Source of the DNA: Candidatus Sulfopaludibacter sp. SbA3
GTDB taxonomy: Bacteria; Pseudomonadota; Alphaproteobacteria; Caulobacterales; Hyphomonadaceae
Direction of reading: 5' to 3'
Assembly (NCBI GenBank): GCA_945913285.1
Contig: CAMEDD010000023.1
Span: 1-38,307 of the forward strand
Length of the DNA: 38,307 bases
The position numbers and the translations under genes are program-made. Every line of letters begins with the position of its first letter. Positions within the stretch are counted from its first letter, which is position 1. Positions 31,906 through 38,307 of the stretch are shown here, one piece after another. Below the pieces are notes generated by a model. It saw nothing but the letters and a program-made list of their open reading frames with translations. It searched no databases and was not told the origin of the DNA.

Positions 31906-33237
31906 ATGGGCGCTCGGGATACAATCTGTGCGCTCGCCTCGGGGCCCCTGCCCTGCGCAATTGCTGTGTTGCGGATTTCGGGCCCGGCCGTCTGTGAGAT
32001 TGGCGCCCAGTTTCTGGCGAGTGGTTTGCCGCCCGCCCGGCGCGGCTCACTCACGAAACTGATCGACCGCGAGGGCCGGCTCGTTGACGAGGGCATCGCG
32101 CTTTTTGCTCCGGCACCGAACTCTTATACCGGGGAGGACACACTCGAACTCTTCCTGCATGGCGGACCCGCCGTTGTGGCTCATGCGCTAGAGGTACTGA
32201 CATCCTTGCCTGACGTCCGGCTTGCCGAGCCCGGCGAGTTTACCCGGCGCGCGTTCGAGGCTGGCAAGCTGAACCTGACCCAGGCCGAAGGTGTCGCCGA
32301 CCTGATCGAAGCCGAGACCCTGGCCCAAAAGGGTCAGGCCCTTCGCCAGCTGTCGGGTGGATTGTCAGAAACGTATGCCCGGTGGCGCGACGAGCTCATG
32401 GGTCTTCTCGCCCTTGTCGAAGTGATGGTCGACTTCCCGGACGAGGGGGACGTTGCCTCCAATGCCGCCTCGCCCGCCCACGCAAAAGTTAGCGTGCTTA
32501 TGCGCGAGGTCGAAGCGGCGCTTGGCGACGGCGGCATCGGCGAACGCATCCGCGACGGCTTCCGGCTCGCTATCATCGGCGCGCCAAACGCGGGCAAATC
32601 GACCCTCCTCAACCGGCTTGCCGGACGCGAGGCGGCTATCGTCACGGCCCGGCCGGGTACCACCCGCGACGTGATCGAGATCCGGAAAGTGCTCGGCGGC
32701 CAGGTCGTCTGGATTGCGGATACGGCTGGCCTCAGGGAGACTGATGACGAGATCGAGGCGGAGGGGATCCGCCGGGCACGGATGACGGCGGACGATGCCG
32801 ACCTCTGCATCCAGCTCGTCGATGCCTCCGATCCGGCCGCCCCCCCTCCCCTCCCCTACCCAGCGCCGAAAGGCATCCGGGTCGTGAACAAGAGCGACCT
32901 GGTGAGCCCGGCAGCGGCCGCATCGGCTGACTTTATAGTCAGCGCGAAGGACGGCGCGGGGATCGATGTCCTCGAAGCCGGGCTTGCCGAAAGGATCGCG
33001 GCGCTTGCCGGATCGGTCGAGGCGCCGGTCATTACCCGGGCGCGCCACCGGGAAAAACTGACCCGGGGCCTCACGGCGCTGGCGTCCGCCAAAGCGGCGC
33101 TCGAAGGCGATCTGGGGTTTGAACTCGTGGCCGAGGACCTTCGCCTGGCCATCCGGGAGATGCAGGGCATCATCGGAGAGATCGGAGTTGAGGACGTGCT
33201 GGGCGCGGTCTTCTCTCGCTTCTGCATCGGGAAATAG
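31906..33237 (+). CDS. mnmE: tRNA-modification GTPase MnmE
   Basis: With MnmG, makes the 5-carboxymethylaminomethyl group on U34 of certain tRNAs. The 443-residue protein has the N-terminal formyl-THF-binding domain ([40 protein letters not shown]). A helical domain holds the inserted G domain: G1 [14 protein letters not shown] (225-238), G2/G3 PGTTRDVIE and [10 protein letters not shown], and G4 VNKSDL. The C-terminal FCIGK provides the catalytic Cys. Length is a little below the E. coli protein. It follows rho and precedes mnmG by 65 bp. Confidence 0.97.
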   Translation: MGARDTICALASGPLPCAIAVLRISGPAVCEIGAQFLASGLPPARRGSLTKLIDREGRLVDEGIALFAPAPNSYTGEDTLELFLHGGPAVVAHALEVLTSLPDVRLAEPGEFTRRAFEAGKLNLTQAEGVADLIEAETLAQKGQALRQLSGGLSETYARWRDELMGLLALVEVMVDFPDEGDVASNAASPAHAKVSVLMREVEAALGDGGIGERIRDGFRLAIIGAPNAGKSTLLNRLAGREAAIVTARPGTTRDVIEIRKVLGGQVVWIADTAGLRETDDEIEAEGIRRARMTADDADLCIQLVDASDPAAPPPLPYPAPKGIRVVNKSDLVSPAAAASADFIVSAKDGAGIDVLEAGLAERIAALAGSVEAPVITRARHREKLTRGLTALASAKAALEGDLGFELVAEDLRLAIREMQGIIGEIGVEDVLGAVFSRFCIGK

Positions 33238-33302
33238 GCTATAGGGTTCGGGGGGCCGCGGCGCTATATAGCGCCCTCCCCCCCCTGCTTAAGAGATGGT
33301 TA

Positions 33303-35168
33303 ATGCCCACCCCGGCCGGCTTTGATGTGATCGTGATCGGCGGCGGCCATGCCGGCTGCGAAGCCGCGGCAGCGTCCGCGCGCTTCGGTGCGCGCACCGC
33401 GCTCGTCACCCACAAGCGATCGACCATCGGCGAGATGAGTTGCAACCCGGCCATCGGCGGCCTCGGCAAGGGGCATCTCGTCCGCGAGATCGATGCCCTC
33501 GACGGCGTCATGGGGCGCATGGCGGACAAGGCGGGCATCCAGTTCCGGATGCTTAACCGTTCGAAGGGTCCCGCCGTCTGGGGCCCCCGCGCGCAGATCG
33601 ACCGGAAGCTCTACCGCGCGGCGATGCAGGCCGAGCTCGCCGCTTATTCAAACCTGACGATCATCGAAGACGGCGCCGAAGACCTGATCCTGGAAAACGG
33701 AACCGTCGCCGGAATCATCGGTTCGACAGGGACCCCCTACCGCGCCGCCAGAGTGGTCATCACTACCGGTACCTTCCTGAAGGGCGTTATTCATATCGGC
33801 GCGAAGCGCATCCCGGCAGGCCGGGTCGGCGAGGCGCCTGCCATCGGATTGTCGGACCGTCTGTATGCGCTCGGCCTTCCGATGGGTCGCCTCAAGACCG
33901 GCACGCCTGCGCGTCTCGACGGGCGGACGATCCATTGGGACCGTCTCGAGATGCAGCCCGCCGATGACGCGCCGATCCCGTTCAGTTTCCTGACGGACCG
34001 GATTGATGTTCCCCAGGTCGCGTGCGCCATCACCTGGACGACGCCCGAGACCCATGCGATCATCGACGCAAACCTCTGCCAGTCGGCGGTCTATTCGGGA
34101 GCGATCGCAGGACGGGGCCCCCGCTATTGCCCATCGATCGAAGACAAGGTGCATCGCTTCGCAGACCGCGACCGGCATCAGATCTTCCTCGAGCCGGAAG
34201 GCCTGGATGATCACACGGTCTATCCGAATGGTATCTCGACCTCCCTTCCGGAAGAGATCCAGGACCAGTTCATCCGGACCATTCCGGGCCTCGAGGATGT
34301 GGTGATCCTCCAACATGCCTATGCCATCGAGTATGACTATGTAGACCCGCGTGCACTTTCGCCGGCGCTCGAAGTGAAAGCCATGCCGGGCCTGTATCTC
34401 GCCGGCCAGATCAACGGGACGACCGGATATGAAGAGGCGGCTGCCCAGGGACTGATGGCGGGATTGAACGCGGCCCGCTGCGCCGCTGGAAAAGACGCGG
34501 TCATCTTCGACCGCGCGCAAGCCTATATCGGCGTCCTGATTGACGATCTCGTCACCCGCGGTGTGACGGAGCCGTATCGCATGTTTACATCGCGTGCCGA
34601 ATACCGCCTCGCCCTACGCGCCGATAACGCTGATCAGCGGCTGACCTCTGGTGGGATTGAAGCCGGTGTGGTCGGCCCGGACCGGGCGGCGATGTTTCAC
34701 GTGAAACATCGCGCACTCGAAGAGGCCCGCGCACAGCTCAAACGTCTGACTCTGTCCCCGGCCGCAGCGGTGAAAGCCGGATGGGCGATCAATCAGGATG
34801 GCCGGGTCCGGTCAGCCTGGGAGTATCTGGCCTACAAGGACATCACGTTGAGCCATCTCCGCCAGGTCTGGCCAGAGTTGGTCGCGATCCAGGACGAGAT
34901 CGGCGCCCAGATAGAAATCGAAGCCCTCTATGCCGCATATATTAACCGCCAGTCGGAAGACGTCGCCGCTCTGCGCCGCGACGAGTCGCTGACACTCCCG
35001 GGCGACCTCGACTATGATGCCATCGGTGGGCTTTCGAACGAGGTCCGTTCGAAACTCAAGACCGTCCGGCCGATCACGCTCGGGCAGGCGGCACGCATTG
35101 AAGGCATCACGCCCGGGGCCTTGACCGCGCTTCTCGGCTACGTGAAACGCGTCCGACGCACAGGCTAG
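33303..35168 (+). CDS. mnmG: tRNA uridine-34 carboxymethylaminomethyl enzyme MnmG (GidA)
   Basis: FAD-dependent partner of MnmE. The 621-residue protein starts with the FAD motif [14 protein letters not shown] (13-18 core). It has [24 protein letters not shown], the [10 protein letters not shown] segment, [37 protein letters not shown] and the C-terminal helical domain ending [13 protein letters not shown] 24-bp palindrome at 34689-34712 (parS) is embedded in the coding sequence and encodes AMFHVKHR in a variable loop. The ATG at 33303 is the family start. Confidence 0.98.
   Translation: MPTPAGFDVIVIGGGHAGCEAAAASARFGARTALVTHKRSTIGEMSCNPAIGGLGKGHLVREIDALDGVMGRMADKAGIQFRMLNRSKGPAVWGPRAQIDRKLYRAAMQAELAAYSNLTIIEDGAEDLILENGTVAGIIGSTGTPYRAARVVITTGTFLKGVIHIGAKRIPAGRVGEAPAIGLSDRLYALGLPMGRLKTGTPARLDGRTIHWDRLEMQPADDAPIPFSFLTDRIDVPQVACAITWTTPETHAIIDANLCQSAVYSGAIAGRGPRYCPSIEDKVHRFADRDRHQIFLEPEGLDDHTVYPNGISTSLPEEIQDQFIRTIPGLEDVVILQHAYAIEYDYVDPRALSPALEVKAMPGLYLAGQINGTTGYEEAAAQGLMAGLNAARCAAGKDAVIFDRAQAYIGVLIDDLVTRGVTEPYRMFTSRAEYRLALRADNADQRLTSGGIEAGVVGPDRAAMFHVKHRALEEARAQLKRLTLSPAAAVKAGWAINQDGRVRSAWEYLAYKDITLSHLRQVWPELVAIQDEIGAQIEIEALYAAYINRQSEDVAALRRDESLTLPGDLDYDAIGGLSNEVRSKLKTVRPITLGQAARIEGITPGALTALLGYVKRVRRTG
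34693..34708. promoter_or_regulatory. parS site 1 (inside mnmG)
   Basis: A perfect TGTTTCACGTGAAACA, the bacterial parS consensus bound by ParB. Symmetry extends to 24 bp (34689-34712). It lies about 7 kb from the putative origin and 2 kb before parB, as expected of a centromere-like site. Confidence 0.95.
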
Positions 35169-35186
35169 GCCCGGACAGGATTGGCA

Positions 35187-35810
35187 ATGACAAGTATGGA
35201 CGACCGCGCGGCCTTCCTCGCCGCTCATGATGTTTCACGTGAAACATTGGCAAGGCTCGACACCGTGATTGCGACCCTCGACGACTGGCGCACGCGGAGC
35301 AATCTGATCGGTCCGAAGGAGTGGCCGCAGATCTGGACGCGGCATGTCGGGGACTCGGCCCAGTTGCTCGACCGGATTCCCGATACGGCCCGTGTGGTCG
35401 ATCTCGGATCGGGGGCGGGCTTTCCCGGATTGATTCTCGCGGCCGCCCGTCCGGCGGGACATGTGACCATGATCGAGAGCATCGGAAAAAAATGTGCGTT
35501 CCTTCGCGCAGCCATTTCGGCAGCCGATTTGCCAGCTGAGGTCTGGCAAGGGCGGGTTGAGGCGGCGCCCCCGATCGCCGCGTCCTATGTCACGGCCCGG
35601 GCATTTGCCCCGCTGCCGGCACTGATGAATTATGCCGCGCCTTGGCTGCTGAAAGGCGCGACAGGGGTTTTCCCGAAAGGCGAACGCTGGAAAGAAGAAT
35701 TGACGTCAGCCCAGCAAAAGTGGAGTTTCGCTTATCAAGCGATTCCAAGTCGCATCGGTGGTGACGGGGTCATTTTAATCGTCAGGGAAGCGGCACATCG
35801 TCATGGCTAA
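35187..35810 (+). CDS. rsmG: 16S rRNA (guanine-N7) methyltransferase RsmG (GidB)
   Basis: Methylates G527 of 16S rRNA using SAM; loss gives low-level streptomycin resistance. The 207-residue protein has WRTRSNLIGPKEWPQIWTRHVGDSAQL, cut here by its helices, then the SAM motif VVDLGSGAGFPGLILA and the MIESIGKKCAFLR post-I region. The parS palindrome at 35231-35246 encodes DVSRETL near the N-terminus, a sequence known from many RsmG proteins. ATG 35187 follows AGGA; ATG 35196 is possible. It follows mnmG by 18 bp and overlaps parA by 8 bp. Confidence 0.96.
   Translation: MTSMDDRAAFLAAHDVSRETLARLDTVIATLDDWRTRSNLIGPKEWPQIWTRHVGDSAQLLDRIPDTARVVDLGSGAGFPGLILAAARPAGHVTMIESIGKKCAFLRAAISAADLPAEVWQGRVEAAPPIAASYVTARAFAPLPALMNYAAPWLLKGATGVFPKGERWKEELTSAQQKWSFAYQAIPSRIGGDGVILIVREAAHRHG
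35231..35246. promoter_or_regulatory. parS site 2 (inside rsmG)
   Basis: A second perfect TGTTTCACGTGAAACA (18-bp symmetry with flanking A/T), 538 bp from the first. It is read in a different codon phase from site 1: it encodes DVSRETL here and MFHVKH in mnmG. Confidence 0.95.
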
Positions 35811-36609
35811 GCCTAGGATATTTGCAATTGTGAATCAAAAGGGCGGGGTCGGGAAAACGACCACGTCCATCAATCTCGGGACGGCTCTGGCCGCCGTCGG
35901 TCGCCGCGTTCTGATCGTCGACTTCGACGCGCAGGGGAATGCATCGACGGGTCTGGGAATCTCGCGCGCGGATCGTTTGCGCACGTCCTACGATCTGGTC
36001 GTGGACCGGATTCCGCTCGAGGAGGCCGTGCTCTCCACGATCGTGCCGCGCCTAGATATCGTTCCGGGCGATGAGAACCTGTCGGGTGTCGAGACCGAAC
36101 TCGCCGGTGACGGCCGCCGGTCGTACCGTCTCAAGGAAGCGCTCCAGGCCTACGTTGCGCGCGCCGAGTCTGGCGACCTCGTTAAGTATGATTACGTCTT
36201 GATCGACTGTCCGCCTTCGCTTTCGGCTTTGACCGTCAACGCAATGACAGCGTCCGACGCTTTGCTTGTTCCGCTGCAATGTGAGTTCCTGGCGCTGGAA
36301 GGCCTGTCCCAGCTTCTGCGCACGGTCGAAGTTGTTCGCTCCGGTCTCAACCCGGCCCTCGAGATCCAGGGCGTCGTGCTGACGATGTACGACCGCCGCA
36401 ACTCGCTGTCTGATCAGGTCGCCAACGAAGTGCGCTCCTTCTTCGGCAGCAAAGTTTATGACACCGTCATCCCGCGCAACGTGCGCTTGTCTGAAGCGCC
36501 CTCGTTCGGCAAGCCTGCGCTCCTCTATGATTATCGCTGCCCGGGCAGCGAGGCTTACATCCGCCTCGCGTCGGAAGTCCTGCAGCGTGAGAAGGCGAGG
36601 GTGGCATGA
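35803..36609 (+). CDS. parA: chromosome-partitioning ATPase ParA
   Basis: Walker-type ATPase that drives movement of ParB-parS complexes. The 268-residue protein has the deviant Walker A NQKGGVGKTTTSINLG (Lys13, Lys18), Walker A' LIVDFDAQGNASTGLG, Walker B VLIDCPPSLSALTVNA and the family C-terminal PRNVRLSEAPSFGKPALLYD. Length is that of chromosomal ParA (Soj-like). It overlaps rsmG by 8 bp and parB by 4 bp, so parAB is translated as a coupled pair. Confidence 0.98.
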   Translation: MAKPRIFAIVNQKGGVGKTTTSINLGTALAAVGRRVLIVDFDAQGNASTGLGISRADRLRTSYDLVVDRIPLEEAVLSTIVPRLDIVPGDENLSGVETELAGDGRRSYRLKEALQAYVARAESGDLVKYDYVLIDCPPSLSALTVNAMTASDALLVPLQCEFLALEGLSQLLRTVEVVRSGLNPALEIQGVVLTMYDRRNSLSDQVANEVRSFFGSKVYDTVIPRNVRLSEAPSFGKPALLYDYRCPGSEAYIRLASEVLQREKARVA

Positions 36610-37547
36610 GCAGCGAACCACTGGATGACGGCCGCAAGGTTTCCCGTCTCGGCCGGGGTCTCTCCGCCCTGATTGGCGAAGTCGAATCGATGGGCGGCCG
36701 CCAGGCGGACCCGGCCCCGCTTCCGGTTCCCGATCTGCCCATCGTAGACCGGCCGAACGAGATTGCGCTCGAGCTTATCCGGCGCAACCCAGCCCAACCC
36801 CGGCGCAGCTTTGATGACGGCGAACTGGGTGAGCTCGCCGAGTCCCTCAGGACGAAGGGCGTGCTCCAGGCGATCCTGGTCCGGCCCGATCCGAAAGAGG
36901 CGGGCAAGTTCCAGATCATCGCCGGCGAGCGCCGCTGGCGCGCCGCGCGCATGGCGGGCCTCACGCACATTCCGGCGGTCGTCCGCGAAGTGGATGACCT
37001 CGCCCTCCTTGAGATCGGCATCATCGAAAACGTCCAGCGGTCCGATCTCAATCCGATCGACGAGGCCGAGGCCTATGACGCGCTCATCAAACGGTTCGGA
37101 CGGACGCAGGACAGCCTCGCGACCAGCGTCGGCAAGAGCCGGGTCCACATCTCGAACACGCTCCGTCTTCTCCAGCTTCCTGAAGGCGCGCGTGTCCATG
37201 TCCGCGCCGGACGGATCTCGGCCGGCCATGCCCGCGCGGCTCTTGGCAGCGCGAATCCGGAAGCCTTGATCGAGCTCGCTATCGAGCGTGGCTTCAGCGT
37301 CCGCGAGGTTGAGGCCCAGGCGCGCGAGTCCCGCGAAGCGGGGACCGGTTCCAAATCATCGCCGCCAAAAGTGGCGCCTGAAAAGGATGTCGATACCGAA
37401 GCGCTTGAAGCCGACATCAGCCGTGAGCTCGGCCTTGTGGTCGATATCCGGCACGGCAAGGATGGCGGTGAGATCCGGATCAAGTACCGCGACCTCGAAC
37501 AGCTCGACGAAGTCTGCAAACGGCTGACGGCGAAACGCAAGCTCTGA
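36606..37547 (+). CDS. parB: chromosome-partitioning protein ParB
   Basis: CTP-dependent DNA clamp that loads at parS and spreads. The 313-residue protein starts with LGRGLSALIGE (15-25, the ParA-interacting segment). Then come RRNPAQPRRSFDD, the CTP-binding GERRWRAARMAGL (from residue 107), and ENVQRSDLNPIDEAEAYDAL. The helix-turn-helix with SLATSVGKSRVHISNTLRLLQLP recognises parS, and a C-terminal dimerisation domain ends ELDEVCKRLTAKRKL-like. Two matching parS sites lie 1.4-1.9 kb upstream. holA follows convergently after 3 bp. Confidence 0.98.
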   Translation: MSSEPLDDGRKVSRLGRGLSALIGEVESMGGRQADPAPLPVPDLPIVDRPNEIALELIRRNPAQPRRSFDDGELGELAESLRTKGVLQAILVRPDPKEAGKFQIIAGERRWRAARMAGLTHIPAVVREVDDLALLEIGIIENVQRSDLNPIDEAEAYDALIKRFGRTQDSLATSVGKSRVHISNTLRLLQLPEGARVHVRAGRISAGHARAALGSANPEALIELAIERGFSVREVEAQARESREAGTGSKSSPPKVAPEKDVDTEALEADISRELGLVVDIRHGKDGGEIRIKYRDLEQLDEVCKRLTAKRKL

Positions 37548-37550
37548 AGG

Positions 37551-38307
37551 CTACTGCGCCGCTTCGGCAACCCTTGCCAGATCGTTAATCAGTAGACGGA
37601 TGATCGGGTCGGCCGTTGCGCCCGCCCTCTTAGCCTGGGTCTCAGCATCATGGATCCGCTCGAGGATTCTGAGCAGCCGTTTCGGTGGCCAGGTATTCAT
37701 CCGTTTACGGAAGTCCGGCCATTCGTTCGGCCAGACCGGCGGACGCAGGCTCCGCCCCGGATTGGCATCACCGGCAGCGATCTTTTCGTGGGCATTCAGC
37801 ATCCGGAGCACCTCCAACTGCAGAGACCGCAGAACTGAAATCGGGCTCGTGCCGGCGTCGGTCAAACGGTCCAGCGCCGAGTGTGCTTCCGGCGGCCGCC
37901 CTTCCAGTGCAGCCAGCAGGACACCGCTCATGTCCTGGTTCAGGCTTGTCGCGGTCAGGGCAAGGACGTCCTGGACGTTGACCGGACGGCCGAGGCCGCG
38001 GGCATAAAGTGCGAGCTTCTCGATCTCCGAATTGGCAATCGCACGGTGGCCGGGCAGGCCGGCGGCAAAGAGGGTGAGGGCGTCCTCGTCGATGACAGCG
38101 CCGTCGGCCATCAGGGCGGCGCGCACCCGCTCGCCGATATCGGCGGCCTCTTCCTCGAACAGTTGCAGGCAAGCTGTCCGCGTCGCCTTCTCGGCGGCCG
38201 CCCTCAGTTTCGACTTTGACGCCAGGCTTCCCGCCTCGATGACCAGCCGCGCTGCATAGCGCCCCGGATGGGCGTCGCCCATTTCGATGGCTTCGATCAG
38301 CAAGGCG
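37551..38307 (-). CDS. holA: DNA polymerase III delta subunit, C-terminal part (runs off the window)
   Basis: Clamp-loader subunit that opens the sliding clamp. At least 250 C-terminal residues are present. LPGHRAIANSEIEKLALY, the segment with ALTATSLNQDMSGVLLAALEG, then PISVLRSLQLEVLRML and the alphaproteobacterial RPPVWPNEWPDFRKRMNTWPPKRL match HolA. The frame stays open to the window's end, so the N-terminal AAA-like part (about 90 residues) is beyond it. A TTG at 38303 is not the real start. It converges on parB with a 3-bp gap. Confidence 0.9.
   Translation of the reverse strand, partial: ALLIEAIEMGDAHPGRYAARLVIEAGSLASKSKLRAAAEKATRTACLQLFEEEAADIGERVRAALMADGAVIDEDALTLFAAGLPGHRAIANSEIEKLALYARGLGRPVNVQDVLALTATSLNQDMSGVLLAALEGRPPEAHSALDRLTDAGTSPISVLRSLQLEVLRMLNAHEKIAAGDANPGRSLRPPVWPNEWPDFRKRMNTWPPKRLLRILERIHDAETQAKRAGATADPIIRLLINDLARVAEAAQ

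Noticed and set aside
30576-32096. 506-codon open frame on the minus strand opposite rho and the start of mnmE
   Set aside because: Shadow of the GC-rich third positions of rho and mnmE, which are beyond doubt. The translation has no domain.
1-38307. CRISPR array, tRNA or rRNA genes, or prophage
   Set aside because: No regularly spaced repeats, no cloverleaf-like segments noticed by eye, and no phage structural genes.

Overview
The window is GC-rich, densely packed alphaproteobacterial DNA. It carries the chromosome-origin neighbourhood known from Caulobacter and relatives: ppsR-maf-aroE-coaE-dnaQ on one side of an origin-like intergenic region, and hemE-hemH-hemJ-rho-mnmE-mnmG-rsmG-parA-parB-holA on the other. 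The cell-cycle genes rcdA (DUF1465) and trcR (DUF1013), a CtrA-type site and a cluster of GANTC (CcrM-type) methylation sites all point to the Caulobacterales/Hyphomonadales branch, most likely a Hyphomonadaceae-like bacterium. This placement is inferred from gene order and family content, not from a database search.

Left part (1-15300) is accessory in character. It has the 3' end of an IS transposase, an S9 prolyl-oligopeptidase lipoprotein, an AGE-family sugar isomerase, gpmA, a stand-alone RibD-like deaminase, an intact GT4 glycosyltransferase beside a decayed one, a GST-like protein, a small heat-shock gene with a sigma-32-type promoter and a ROSE-like RNA thermometer, a lipoprotein methyltransferase-like protein, an arylamine N-acetyltransferase, an FkbM methyltransferase in lower-GC DNA flanked by gene-poor stretches, an S1/P1 nuclease, two unknown genes and a 2OG-Fe(II) oxygenase-like gene.

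Middle part (15380-23360): ppa, a beta-carbonic anhydrase, a TetR regulator, the rcdA/DUF1192/quinone-oxidoreductase group, a lipoprotein gene broken by one in-frame TAG, trcR, and the timA-mltA-smr envelope cluster.

Origin region (23500-38307): secB, then a leftward chain of five genes joined by 4-bp overlaps (ppsR to dnaQ). Next comes a 344-bp gene-free region (27558-27901) with the hallmarks of oriC: four copies of the octamer TGTGACTC, each holding a GANTC site, DnaA-box-like TGTG elements at one-helical-turn spacing, and a CtrA-like site. Rightward are the haem genes, rho, the tRNA/rRNA modification genes and parAB. Two perfect parS palindromes lie inside the mnmG and rsmG coding sequences, about 7 kb from the putative origin. 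Together these genes form the replication and segregation core of the chromosome. The arrangement of methylation sites and phased DnaA-like elements in the origin is the most interesting signal in the window.
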